DNA of 64,000 nucleotides, taken from Aquibacillus kalidii. GTDB taxonomy: Bacteria; Bacillota; Bacilli; Bacillales; Amphibacillaceae. How positions within the stretch are numbered: position 1 is the first letter of the stretch; each line of letters starts with the position of its first letter. Of the stretch, positions 1-8,209 are shown in pieces. The stretch covers positions 186,001 to 250,000 of the forward strand of contig NZ_JACLZI010000056.1 of NCBI RefSeq assembly GCF_014280935.1, in the 5' to 3' direction. A program made the translations under genes and the position numbers. The notes under the pieces were generated by a model that was not told where the DNA came from, ran no database searches, and was given only the letters and a program-made list of their open reading frames with translations.

Positions 1-1320
1 AATCATTTCACCGAGCAGAAAAGATGTTTTTCTTAATTTGATAACACCGTTCTCCAACTTAGCCAAATCTAGCATATCTTTGATCAGCACTTCCATCTTG
101 TCTGACTCCTCGATGATCACTTCTACATAGTGATCTTGCTTATCTGGACTGACACCATCTCGCAGCCCCTCAGCAAAGCTTTTAACAATGCTGAGCGGTG
201 TCTTCAATTCATGTGATGCATGCTCAAAAAACTCGCGCTGTTCCTTTTCCATTAGCTCGCGCTTTTCCATATCCCGCTTAAGCTTTCCATTAGCTTGCTT
301 CAAGTCATTTAATGCAGCATCCAGATTTCGGGCCATAACAAGCATATTATTTGAGAGGCTCCCCAGCTCATCCTTTTGCTTAATTGGCTTCGCCGATGAG
401 AAGTCAAGATGCACCATTTTTTTTGCCATTTCATTTAGCTTAATCAGAGGTCTGCTAACAAAACGGGAGTAGAATAACGACAGTAAAAGGATTAGAATAA
501 AGCCCGCGACACCAATATATACATAAAATATTCGGAGTGCTTCATTGGTGTCTTTGATTTCCTGAAGAGATGTGACAGAGAACATTAATTGCATTTCTCC
601 GTCTTTCTTAAATGGCTCAATTAGTACTAAATTTTGTTTTCCACTCCATGACTCCACCCAGTCCAGCTGCAGACTTTCCCCTTTGGAAAGCTGCTTTATC
701 TGCTCCTCCTCAAGGGGGAACCATTCTAGCAGCCCATCATAGAGAAGTCCTAGTCCTCTATTCATCATTCCAGCCTTAGGCAGCGAAATACTTTTAACTC
801 TCCCTTTAATTTTCACTTCATTCTCAACTAACTCTTCACCAACACTAGACGCATCCTTTGTAACAACAGATGGATAAATGACCGAAGGAACCCTAGCATC
901 TAATTCTCCTTGCACAATCAATGTATCTCCCTTTATGATGTTCAATGCTCGCACCTGTTTTCCATAATCTGTTATGAATATGGAAAGTGATACTTCCACA
1001 ACTTTTCCATCTCCTGTATCCAGCATGATGTTAAAGGGATCCTGTACCAATTGAAAACCATCTGCGTCTACAATCGTCAACGGACTTTTAGTCTCCCTCA
1101 TATAAGAGAGTGTCTGTTTTATCAATTCCGCTTCGCTCCAGGAATGTTTCTCATAATCTTCTGCTAATTGACGTATGTGCTCTGCTGCTTCTTTAGTTTT
1201 ATGGTACTGATAAAAACGATCAAAGAATAATAGCTGAAATATCATAATCATGGCATAAAACACTAAAAAGAATAAAGCTGTAACAGCAAACAATTTAACG
1301 GTGATACCACGTTTTCTCAT
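1..1320 (-). CDS. sensor histidine kinase, C-terminus cut by window edge
   Basis: Membrane sensor kinase of a two-component system. The open frame runs from ATG at 1320 to the left edge (440 codons, no stop). An N-terminal membrane segment (about residues 8-28) is followed by an extracytoplasmic region of roughly 230 residues, a second membrane segment near residue 265, a HAMP-like linker, and a HisKA dimerisation helix with the phospho-acceptor motif FEHASHELKTPLS around residue 370. The ATPase domain lies outside the window, as does any partner regulator. The ribosome site GAAGGAG lies just upstream of the ATG. The ligand cannot be inferred. Confidence 0.9.
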   Translation of the reverse strand, partial: MRKRGITVKLFAVTALFFLVFYAMIMIFQLLFFDRFYQYHKTKEAAEHIRQLAEDYEKHSWSEAELIKQTLSYMRETKSPLTIVDADGFQLVQDPFNIMLDTGDGKVVEVSLSIFITDYGKQVRALNIIKGDTLIVQGELDARVPSVIYPSVVTKDASSVGEELVENEVKIKGRVKSISLPKAGMMNRGLGLLYDGLLEWFPLEEEQIKQLSKGESLQLDWVESWSGKQNLVLIEPFKKDGEMQLMFSVTSLQEIKDTNEALRIFYVYIGVAGFILILLLSLFYSRFVSRPLIKLNEMAKKMVHLDFSSAKPIKQKDELGSLSNNMLVMARNLDAALNDLKQANGKLKRDMEKRELMEKEQREFFEHASHELKTPLSIVKSFAEGLRDGVSPDKQDHYVEVIIEESDKMEVLIKDMLDLAKLENGVIKLRKTSFLLGEMI

Positions 1321-1457
1321 TTCATACTCCTTCATTTAATACTGCAGTGTATTAATCTTAATCTATGAGTATGTTCTTTGTGTGTCCACATACAACCTCC
1401 CTATAGTACACCTTTTTTTCAAGTTACGGAACCTATTTTTGTACCTTGGCATATCAC

Positions 1458-1647
1458 AGCAAAAGAGGGTTTCACTACAAGGTAATCAGTATATGAATTA
1501 CACAAAAGACAATGTGCCCATATTTTAGTAATAAATCCCCATAATTTTGCAAAGCAAAAGAGGGTTTCACTACAAGGTAATCAGTATATGAATTACACAA
1601 AAGACAATGTGCCCATATTTTAGTAATAAATCCCCATAATTTTGCAA
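1458..1647. repeat. perfect 95-bp tandem duplication
   Basis: Bases 1458-1552 and 1553-1647 are identical by eye. The short word AGCAAAA occurs at both unit boundaries and again (AGCAAAA) at 1648, which suits a slipped-strand duplication. The unit contains no ORF of note. It fills most of the gap between the histidine kinase and the next genes. Confidence 0.95.
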
Positions 1648-1650
1648 AGC

Positions 1651-1682
1651 AAAAAAGGCTACCGACTGGCAGCCTTTTTTCG
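1651..1682. terminator. bidirectional rho-independent terminator
   Basis: AAAAAAGGCT (1651-1660) pairs with AGCCTTTTTT (1671-1680) around a 10-nt loop, with A and T tracts on the two sides. It sits directly after the 95-bp duplication. Confidence 0.8.
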
Positions 1683-1785
1683 TTACGATACGACTTACTC
1701 TAACGACAATGACAATGAGGTAGGAAACATATATCAAATAGAATGGTGTTGGGGACGCATGAAGAACGGCACTTGCAGATAATAT

Positions 1786-2010
1786 TTACAGATGGGCTAT
1801 ATACTCATGGAACAGGGTAAAGATGATACACGGAACAATACTGAAAGTAACAACGTCCGCAAGAGAATCTAGTATCATACCGAAAAATATTAGGAGTAAT
1901 GAACTCCTGTAAAATCCCCAAATAGTTAGACCTATAGAAACAAATAAACAAAACTTGTTCAAAGTGTTATTCCATTTGGAATATGTTTTGTGATACTCAT
2001 GTTTCCCCAC
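1786..2010 (-). CDS. small hydrophobic protein, doubtful
   Basis: 74-residue frame beginning GTG at 2010, with two probable membrane segments (about 20-42 and 48-70). No convincing ribosome site precedes it and I recognise no family. It could be a real small membrane protein or a gene remnant. Confidence 0.35.
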   Translation of the reverse strand: MGKHEYHKTYSKWNNTLNKFCLFVSIGLTIWGFYRSSLLLIFFGMILDSLADVVTFSIVPCIIFTLFHEYIAHL

Positions 2011-2256
2011 ACATTTTACAAATTGACAGTTTTGTATTACAGTTCCAGATATCGAAGTTCCACAAGTACTCTGAGAAACAGTCTTAGAGTGTGCTCGAGC
2101 CGATAGGAGGAAAAAGTATTGTCTCAGAAGATTTCAAGATAATTATCTTGAGATATATCAGGGGGTTCAAGACTTTTGACATAGATGGCAGGAAATTTGT
2201 AAGGATTGAAGCCTCTTAATAGAGAGCCTAAACATTATATACAAGGAGGAAAATAT

Positions 2257-3117
2257 GTGAAACTATATGAGAACTTACTTACCCAATCTGGTTTTATCCA
2301 TAAAGATGACCTACACTACCCGTTTGATGAAAGAGGGCTACAATTTGGGGATGGCGTTTATGAAGTTATTCGTATTTATCAGGGGAACTATTATCTTTTG
2401 ACAGAGCATGTAGAACGTCTGATTCGTTCTGCCAAAGCTATTAAACTAACACTGCCCTATAGCGAAGATCAACTTTACAAACAGTTAAACGAGCTTCTAA
2501 TTAAAAACAAGGTGACTAGCGATGCCAAAGTTTATTTACAAGTCACACGTGGTTCAGCACCACGTGATCACGTCTTCCCAGGGGTATCAGCAAATTTCTA
2601 CGCTTATGTACAGGATTTACCTAGACCTACTACTAGATTACAAGAAGGTGTAGGTGTCATCACACAGGAAGATGTGCGTTGGCACAATTGTTATATTAAA
2701 AGCCTGAATTTACTACCTAATGTATTGGCAAAACAAGAAGCGAAGGAAAATGGTTGTTTTGAAGCGATTTTACATAGAGATCAAACCGTTACCGAATGCA
2801 GTTCGTCCAATGCATATATAGTAAAAGACGGCAAAATATTTACACACCCTGAGACAAACAACATTTTACATGGGTGTGTACGATCTAGGGTAAAAAAATT
2901 AGCCAAACAAAATGGAATCCTACTTGAGGAAACCCCTTTTACGCTTGAACAACTAAACGATGCTGATGAAGTATTTTTATCTAGCAGTACCGCCGAGGTA
3001 ATGCCGATTGTAGCAATTAACCAATCTCTTGTTAACAATGGTAAGCCGGGAAAGATCACAAGACTGCTTCAAACTGCTTATGAGCAAGATGCACGTATAA
3101 AGAAGACTATTTTTTAG
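2257..3117 (+). CDS. dat: D-alanine aminotransferase (class IV PLP transaminase)
   Basis: Interconverts D-alanine and D-glutamate with 2-oxo acids, supplying D-amino acids for peptidoglycan. The start is GTG 2257, 7 nt after AAGGAGG; a longer frame exists but lacks a ribosome site, and this start gives the family-typical 286 residues. Class IV motifs are clear: DERGLQFGDGVYEV near residue 25 and the PLP-lysine region YIKSLNLLPNVLAKQEA near residue 145, with ECSSSNAYIV further on. It could also act on other D-amino acids. Confidence 0.92.
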   Translation: MKLYENLLTQSGFIHKDDLHYPFDERGLQFGDGVYEVIRIYQGNYYLLTEHVERLIRSAKAIKLTLPYSEDQLYKQLNELLIKNKVTSDAKVYLQVTRGSAPRDHVFPGVSANFYAYVQDLPRPTTRLQEGVGVITQEDVRWHNCYIKSLNLLPNVLAKQEAKENGCFEAILHRDQTVTECSSSNAYIVKDGKIFTHPETNNILHGCVRSRVKKLAKQNGILLEETPFTLEQLNDADEVFLSSSTAEVMPIVAINQSLVNNGKPGKITRLLQTAYEQDARIKKTIF

Positions 3118-3212
3118 ATTAACAAACAACGGAAGCTATCCCATGCTACACGAAACATTAAGCTAGATTTCCCCCTTAATCTTACTAAATTTAAAATAAA
3201 GTGGTGTTAGTT

Positions 3213-3722
3213 ATGAGGAAAATTATGATTATCGGAAGTGGTGGTGCAGGTAAATCAACCTTAGCCAAAGAATTAGGTGCACTATTACATATCCCCGTTC
3301 ATCACCTAGATGCCTACTACTGGCAGCCAGGATGGAATCCAATTTCCAGAGAAGATAATATAAGAATTCAGCAGACAATTTTCAAAAGCGAAAGTTGGAT
3401 TATAGATGGAAACTACGGGTCGACCATGGATGACCGCATGAAGGCATGTGATACTATCATTTTTTTGAATTATTCTACTATTCGATGCTTGTATGGAATA
3501 ACGAGAAGACGAATACAGTATCGAGGAAAAACACGTCCCGACATGGGAGAAGGCTGTCCAGAGAAACTAGATTTACAATTTATACATTGGGTGGCTAATT
3601 ATAAAAGAAAAAATACCCCAGCAATTAAAACAAAGCTAGGCCTACTGAAGGATAAAAATATTATTGAGTTAAAGTCTCCAAAACAGACTAGGCGTTTTGT
3701 TAAAAATATAAGATTAAAGTAG
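3213..3722 (+). CDS. P-loop kinase-like protein (DNA topology modulation protein FlaR family)
   Basis: 170-residue soluble NTP-binding protein. A Walker A motif GSGGAGKSTLAKELG lies at the N-terminus. HHLDAYYWQPGW and the GNYGST segment are typical of the adenylate-kinase-like family often labelled topology modulation protein or FlaR. Start ATG 3213 is preferred to the GTGs at 3201/3204 because it begins MRKIMIIG, directly ahead of strand 1. The substrate is unknown, and the topology label is historical. Confidence 0.85.
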   Translation: MRKIMIIGSGGAGKSTLAKELGALLHIPVHHLDAYYWQPGWNPISREDNIRIQQTIFKSESWIIDGNYGSTMDDRMKACDTIIFLNYSTIRCLYGITRRRIQYRGKTRPDMGEGCPEKLDLQFIHWVANYKRKNTPAIKTKLGLLKDKNIIELKSPKQTRRFVKNIRLK

Positions 3723-3734
3723 AAAATTATGCGC

Positions 3735-3765
3735 AAAGCCTAAATCAATCCGATTTAGGCTTTTG
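3735..3765 (+). terminator. rho-independent terminator
   Basis: AAAGCCTAAATC pairs with GATTTAGGCTTT around a 5-nt loop and is followed by T residues. It closes the gene ending at 3722. Confidence 0.8.
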
Positions 3766-3842
3766 TACATATTTCTATTATGCTCTTTTCATAACTATGT
3801 AGATTTTGCACAATTTCCATAGAATGCGAAGTAACTTATTAG

Positions 3843-3885
3843 GTGCCGCTACGGAAAGCAACTGCCCGGAGCGGATATCAACGTT
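3843..3885. repeat. dispersed intergenic repeat with CCGCT...AGCGG arms
   Basis: The segment with CCGCT, GGAAAGC and GGAGCGG followed by ATCAACG resembles a short non-coding repeat I associate with Bacillaceae intergenic regions. The arms CCGCT and AGCGG are complementary. Only one copy was noticed here. Family assignment is from memory. Confidence 0.45.
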
Positions 3886-3975
3886 GCACTCATTCTTTAC
3901 AACCGATTTACACTATGACGCATTTTCTCTTAACTACGCAATAGAAAAAACCAAGTTAACGTAAAGAGCCTTCTA

Positions 3976-4812
3976 TTAAGACTGCATAAAACCAATCTTC
4001 TCCAAGGCTTGTTTTAGGTTAGCCAATGTGTGTACTTCTTTAAATTCGATACCAAGCGTTACCATTGTCTGCGCAATTTCTGGTCTTATTCCAGTAATGA
4101 TAGAATCGACCCCTAATAGCTTTAACGCATGAACAATTTGAAATAAGTTATGCGCTACAATAGTATCAACTATAGGTACACCAGAAACATCTATCACAAG
4201 GTTTTCAAGCTTTAATTTCGTACTCTGTTGCAAGGCTGTTTCCATAATAAGTTGAGAACGATAGGTATCTATCTCTCCGATTAATGGAAGGATGGCTGCC
4301 TTTTCTCCAAGCGGAACCACTGGCACAGAAAGCTCCTTTAAGGTAACATTGGTCGCTTCCATCATTTTTTGATTGTAATCAGCGTAAATATGGCTCAATA
4401 CAAAGCTGATTTCATCTATCACAGGATTGATGATTTTGCTTACATCTAACATCGTTACTGCAGAGAAATTATTTTTCGCTAGTTCATCCGTAAAACAATC
4501 CCAAATAACCGTTCTATAAATCGCTAAAACTCTTATTGTTTGATCAAGCTGAGCGCCATTTTCGATAGCTAAGCTTCCTACCTTATTTGCCCAAACTCTA
4601 ACCTTCCCGATTATCTCGTCATGACTGGTTAATAAGGACATACCCAAAAACTCAATTAGCTCTGTCCGCCACTCTTTATATACTTTTCCAGGTAACCTGG
4701 AGTTTTTTAGGGTTTGTCCATATTCTTTATCTTCCATGGAATATGTTTGCTCAACTAAAGCCTCTTTCTCGCTCATTATTCTTTCCCCAATAAACTTTAG
4801 TTCCTCTTTCAT
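3976..4812 (-). CDS. RsbR-type STAS co-antagonist (stressosome component)
   Basis: 278-residue RsbR paralogue. The N-terminal half is helical (globin-like sensor expected) and the C-terminal STAS domain starts about residue 165. Two threonines match the RsbT-phosphorylated positions of RsbR: GEIDTYR near residue 183 and DVSGVPIVDT near 217. Such proteins form stressosomes with RsbS and RsbT to control sigma-B. No rsbS, rsbT or sigB lies nearby, so it is an orphan paralogue. The ribosome site is AGAAGGAG. Confidence 0.88.
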   Translation of the reverse strand: MKEELKFIGERIMSEKEALVEQTYSMEDKEYGQTLKNSRLPGKVYKEWRTELIEFLGMSLLTSHDEIIGKVRVWANKVGSLAIENGAQLDQTIRVLAIYRTVIWDCFTDELAKNNFSAVTMLDVSKIINPVIDEISFVLSHIYADYNQKMMEATNVTLKELSVPVVPLGEKAAILPLIGEIDTYRSQLIMETALQQSTKLKLENLVIDVSGVPIVDTIVAHNLFQIVHALKLLGVDSIITGIRPEIAQTMVTLGIEFKEVHTLANLKQALEKIGFMQS

Positions 4813-4856
4813 CTGATGTGCTCCTTCTGTGGAAATAAATCATTAATTGTACTTAT

Positions 4857-4885
4857 ATTCTATAGGTTAATACTATTCGTTACAA
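4857..4885 (-). promoter_or_regulatory. sigma-A-like promoter of the RsbR-type gene
   Basis: On the minus strand TTGTAA (4885-4880) and TAGAAT (4862-4857) are separated by 17 nt, about 45 nt before the start codon. It reads as an ordinary sigma-A promoter; I saw no sigma-B consensus. Confidence 0.5.
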
Positions 4886-5004
4886 AATAGAAAATTCCTC
4901 TTATATTTTGTCTAATGACCATTTATTGTTGTTTACACATAGTACATCCCCTACCTAAATATGATTAAAGAGGAGCTTGAAAAAGATTGTAAGGAGTGGA
5001 ATGT

Positions 5005-6435
5005 ATGGGTATGATTTCTGGTAAGGAATATAAGCAGCGTTTGGATAAACAACAAGCTGAGATATGGATTGACGGGGAAAAAGTCTGCGGAGATATATCA
5101 AAACATCCAGCATTTAAAGGCACTGTTGCTAGTCAGGCACTTCTTTACGACCAGCAACATCAAGAGGAATTATTAAATACTATGTCCTTTATATCTTCAG
5201 ATGGAAGTAGGATTGGAACCTCCTTTTTACAGCCTAAAACGAAAGAGGATCTAACGAAACGCCGCCAGATGATTCAGACTTGGGCTAAGACAACAGCTGG
5301 CTTACTTGGAAGAAGTCCTGATTATATGAATACAGTACTAATGACCTTTGCAGCCTCCGCATCATTACTAGAGGGAAAAGAAAATTGTTTTCCGAAACAC
5401 CTGACAAACTTTTATGAAACGGCTAGAGAAAAAGATCTGTCATTTACGCATACGTTTATCAATCCACAAGTAAACCGCTCTATTCTATATTTTGAGGACT
5501 CCGATAAACCAATTGCCGCAAAAGTTATAGAAGAAAATGAAAATGGAATAGTTGTCCATGGTGCACGTTTACTAGCAACACAAGGTGGCATGACGGATGA
5601 AATACTGGTCTTTTCTCCAGGTGGGATTACAGACGAGGCAAATGCGTTTGCTTTTTCTATTCCTAGTAATACAGATGGGTTAAAGTTTATTTGTAGGGAA
5701 TCGTTTGTTCAGGGGGAATCTACTTATAACTACCCATTGAGTACTCGTTTTGAAGAAATGGACTCTATTGTTGTATTTGATCATGTATTAGTGCCTTGGG
5801 ATCGGGTGTTCTTTTATAACAATCTTGAAGTGGCCAATAGCTTCAAAAATGAAAGTGCATTTCTACCGTTTACACTACACCAAGTTGTTTCTAGACAGGT
5901 GGTAAAGGCAAAATTTATTCTAGGAGTAGCTGAATCCATTGTAAACACTATTAACATTTCCGAATATGAACATGTTCGAACGAAGGTTACGGAAATAATT
6001 ACTGCGGTTGAAACAATGGAAGCTTTGTTACTAAAGTCCGAGTATAATGCAGAGTTAGATGAGTTTGGACTGATGCGTCCAGAACTTTCACCCTTACAAG
6101 TGGCTAATAGTCAATTTCCATCTATTTACCCTAGAATAACAGAAATCATCCAATTGCTTGGTTCAAGTGGCATGGTTTCCATCCCTACTGAATCTAGCTT
6201 CCATTCAGACATTAGGAAAGACTTAGACCAGTATTTACAAAGTGCTACAAAGAACGCCTATGACAGAGTAAAGTTATTTAGATTAGGTTGGGATCTAACA
6301 ATGAGCCCATTTGGAACAAGGCAGACACAATATGAACGATTCTTCTTCGGAAGTCCGGAAAGACTTTTGACTGAGGTATATGGCGGATATAATACGAAGC
6401 CCTTTGTGGATTGGGTAGAGGAATTTTTAAGTTGA
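5005..6435 (+). CDS. 4-hydroxyphenylacetate 3-hydroxylase (HpaB) family monooxygenase
   Basis: 476-residue oxygenase of the FADH2-dependent HpaB/acyl-CoA dehydrogenase-like superfamily, which hydroxylates phenolic substrates using reduced flavin from a partner reductase. Family features are present along the chain, for example LTFTHTFINPQ-like LSFTHTFINPQVNRS (about 152), ARLLATQGGMTDEILVF (about 190) and VLVPWDRVF (about 265). Start ATG 5005 is 8 nt after AAGGAG; the GTG at 4996 overlaps that site. No flavin reductase (hpaC) is adjacent, so the substrate and the electron donor are unknown. Confidence 0.85.
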   Translation: MGMISGKEYKQRLDKQQAEIWIDGEKVCGDISKHPAFKGTVASQALLYDQQHQEELLNTMSFISSDGSRIGTSFLQPKTKEDLTKRRQMIQTWAKTTAGLLGRSPDYMNTVLMTFAASASLLEGKENCFPKHLTNFYETAREKDLSFTHTFINPQVNRSILYFEDSDKPIAAKVIEENENGIVVHGARLLATQGGMTDEILVFSPGGITDEANAFAFSIPSNTDGLKFICRESFVQGESTYNYPLSTRFEEMDSIVVFDHVLVPWDRVFFYNNLEVANSFKNESAFLPFTLHQVVSRQVVKAKFILGVAESIVNTINISEYEHVRTKVTEIITAVETMEALLLKSEYNAELDEFGLMRPELSPLQVANSQFPSIYPRITEIIQLLGSSGMVSIPTESSFHSDIRKDLDQYLQSATKNAYDRVKLFRLGWDLTMSPFGTRQTQYERFFFGSPERLLTEVYGGYNTKPFVDWVEEFLS

Positions 6436-6449
6436 TTTTTGTAATGGCG

Positions 6450-6485
6450 AGCATCAAAACAGATATGTTTGATGCTACTTTTTTC
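6450..6485 (+). terminator. rho-independent terminator after HpaB-family gene
   Basis: AGCATCAAA (6450-6458) pairs with TTTGATGCT (6468-6476), followed by a T tract. Confidence 0.75.
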
Positions 6486-6535
6486 ACTTAGAGTTTAACA
6501 TTCCCATTGTACATGTCCCTACGGTTGGTAGTAAT

Positions 6536-6562
6536 GGTTTAGGTAGTCAAGCTACCTAAACC
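6536..6562. terminator. perfect 11-bp hairpin, probable terminator
   Basis: GGTTTAGGTAG and CTACCTAAACC form a perfect stem with a 5-nt loop, just past the stop of the minus-strand gene at 6575. No strong T tract follows, so termination is inferred. Confidence 0.45.
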
Positions 6563-6574
6563 GCATTCTTTATT

Positions 6575-7060
6575 TCATTGTTTGCCCTCGTGCCCAATCG
6601 GATATCCGTATTCAGTCAAAATTTGAATTAACTTTTTCTTCTTGACCTTTAAATGTCGAATACTTATTGTAAAGCCAGTTCCTACAAATTTTTCATTTAA
6701 GTTTTGCATAGATTGTACTGCTTTAGATTTTGCTAAGTATTGTTCTTTATTTGCTAGTTCAAAATAAACAAACCAATCATCTGCATTCATCGATAAGATA
6801 TCTTCTTTTGGGATAAATCCTAATTTAGGGATAGTGCCAGTCTTATCCGTGAGCCCTTCCTTAGAGATAATTAATTTTTGATCGGAAAACAATTGTTTTA
6901 GAAAAATAAAACAACCAAGACCAAAGAAAACCACTGGTAACAATCCTAGCCACTTACCTTCAATCAACATCAAGATGCCGAATAAAACAAAAATCAAAGA
7001 GATTAATAGATAAAAGAAAACTGAAATTCTTTTAACACCAATTACCACTTCATTATTCAT
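6575..7060 (-). CDS. STM3941 family membrane protein
   Basis: 161 residues. Two adjacent membrane helices (about 12-30 and 37-55) are followed by a cytoplasmic domain of about 100 residues rich in beta strands, PH-like in layout, with DWFVYFELANKEQYL in the middle. This matches the family usually annotated STM3941; its function is unknown. The start ATG follows GGGGTG. Confidence 0.7.
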   Translation of the reverse strand: MNNEVVIGVKRISVFFYLLISLIFVLFGILMLIEGKWLGLLPVVFFGLGCFIFLKQLFSDQKLIISKEGLTDKTGTIPKLGFIPKEDILSMNADDWFVYFELANKEQYLAKSKAVQSMQNLNEKFVGTGFTISIRHLKVKKKKLIQILTEYGYPIGHEGKQ

Positions 7061-7163
7061 TTAGTACACCCCTTAAGACTTTGAAAATACACTCCATTTT
7101 ACCATTATTTACATTTTATATGAATAAAAGTAAAAAGATTACACCATACCAGGTAAGGAATAC

Positions 7164-7194
7164 AAAAAAGCCTAAATCATAGAACGATTTAGGC
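7164..7194 (-). terminator. terminator of the 74-residue gene
   Basis: On the minus strand GCCTAAATC and GATTTAGGC (7194-7186, 7178-7170) form a stem followed by T6. The stem sequence matches that of the terminator at 3735. Confidence 0.75.
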
Positions 7195-7221
7195 TACTCC
7201 ATTATTCTGTTCCAAAAGAAT

Positions 7222-7446
7222 CTATCCTCTAGCTGCTTTTCTTTCTAATAGGCTTTTATGTTCTAACCTCTCTTGGTAGATCAAATTAGCCATTTCGTAA
7301 AAGGCATGAATGTGACCCGTATAGTACATCTTTAATGCTGCCGTTTTTGCTTCTTTTTCCTTCTGTTTATACTTTTCTAAAAGTTTTCTTTCTTGATCTG
7401 TCATCATCTTCACTTTTTCTACTGGAAAAGCAATTTGTTCTCTCAT
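7222..7446 (-). CDS. small hypothetical soluble protein
   Basis: 74 residues, highly charged and helical (residues 15-40 are almost all K/E/Q/A, a probable coiled coil). A good AGGTGAT ribosome site precedes the ATG and a terminator follows. Family not recognised. Confidence 0.7.
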   Translation of the reverse strand: MREQIAFPVEKVKMMTDQERKLLEKYKQKEKEAKTAALKMYYTGHIHAFYEMANLIYQERLEHKSLLERKAARG

Positions 7447-7616
7447 TTTATCACCTAATCTATTAATCTTTCCTCAAGTATTTCCTTTCTATTCTTATTT
7501 TATACCCAAGCATTTAAGCTTTCTCCTATGTATTGGACAATATTTCCCTTCGCAGTCATTCAAAGGATTTATTAACAATAAGCCCTTTTATTCCACTTCA
7601 TGGATTCCTATACTAT

Positions 7617-7644
7617 ACAATTTGGTTCTCTTCTCCATACGATA
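7617..7644 (+). promoter_or_regulatory. possible sigma-K-type promoter
   Basis: CATACGATA at 7636-7644 fits the mother-cell -10 pattern CATANNNTA, with AC 17 nt upstream at 7617-7618. If real, the downstream protein would be made late in sporulation. These are short motifs and could be chance. Confidence 0.35.
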
Positions 7645-7677
7645 CAACAATAAAACTATTGTAAAGGAGAAGGTTAC

Positions 7678-7914
7678 ATGCCTTGTTTCCCTGGTTATCG
7701 ATATTGTGGTCCTCGTTGTAGTGGACCAGGTGCTCCAGTCAACGCCCTCGATGCTGTTTGTGCCCAACATGATGCTTGTTATCGCAAATATGGCAAGCGA
7801 ATGTGTGATGATATTTTTTTAAGACAAGTGACACCTTTCTTATCAAATCCCCGAAAAATGGGTAGAGATGCAGCTATTATGTACCGACTTATTAAAATGA
7901 AAAGAATGATGTAA
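7678..7914 (+). CDS. parvovirus-type phospholipase A2-like small protein
   Basis: 78 residues. The first half carries a phospholipase A2 signature: a calcium-loop-like YCGPRCSGPG (about 9-18), then CAQHDACY (about 29-36) with the catalytic His-Asp pair. This layout is that of parvovirus VP1 PLA2 domains and small Bacillus proteins related to them. The second half is basic and helical. The family's usual double cysteine before the His-Asp is VC here. AAAGGAG precedes the ATG and a strong terminator follows. Catalytic activity is inferred, not shown. Confidence 0.8.
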   Translation: MPCFPGYRYCGPRCSGPGAPVNALDAVCAQHDACYRKYGKRMCDDIFLRQVTPFLSNPRKMGRDAAIMYRLIKMKRMM

Positions 7915-7957
7915 AAAGACTAATCCCTTAGCCGATTCAGTTAAGGGATTAGTCTTT
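7914..7957 (+). terminator. strong terminator after the PLA2-like gene
   Basis: A 16-bp stem, AAAGACTAATCCCTTA with TAAGGGATTAGTCTTT, is followed by T residues. Confidence 0.85.
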
Positions 7958-8024
7958 TATAGTCAAAAAATCATTTTTTGAAATAGGTATTCCACCTCAT
8001 TTCTCGAAATTCTTACTTTTATGA

Positions 8025-8068
8025 TTGACATCTTTTACTCCGTCTATATAATTTGCATTAGGTAAACT
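8025..8068 (+). promoter_or_regulatory. mnt promoter with MntR-type operator at the start site
   Basis: TTGACA (8025-8030), 16 nt, TATAAT (8047-8052) is a near-ideal sigma-A promoter. TTTGCATTAGGTAAACT (8052-8068) starts in the -10 and covers the expected +1. It matches the B. subtilis MntR box, as I recall it, at 14 of 17 positions. Repression by manganese-bound MntR is inferred. Confidence 0.8.
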
Positions 8069-8159
8069 TTTGTTGTTTAAACAAAAATATTTTTAATTAC
8101 ACACAAATTTCTGGAACTCTACATAGCTATAATTAGCCAATATATTTTTTTATCTAAAT

Positions 8160-8176
8160 TTTGCCTTAAGGAAACT
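8160..8176 (+). promoter_or_regulatory. second MntR operator, exact match
   Basis: TTTGCCTTAAGGAAACT is identical to the MntR box I know from the B. subtilis mnt genes. It lies 108 bp after the first box and 34 bp before the transporter start codon, inside the leader. Confidence 0.85.
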
Positions 8177-8209
8177 TTTATAGCTTAGACAAAAAAAGGA
8201 GTGGATAGT

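Noticed and set aside
2041-2200. Riboswitch before the aminotransferase gene
   Set aside because: Some pairing is possible but no known riboswitch core could be matched.
2206-2256. Longer N-terminus for the D-alanine aminotransferase
   Set aside because: Extension lacks a ribosome site; AAGGAGG sits inside it, pointing to GTG 2257.
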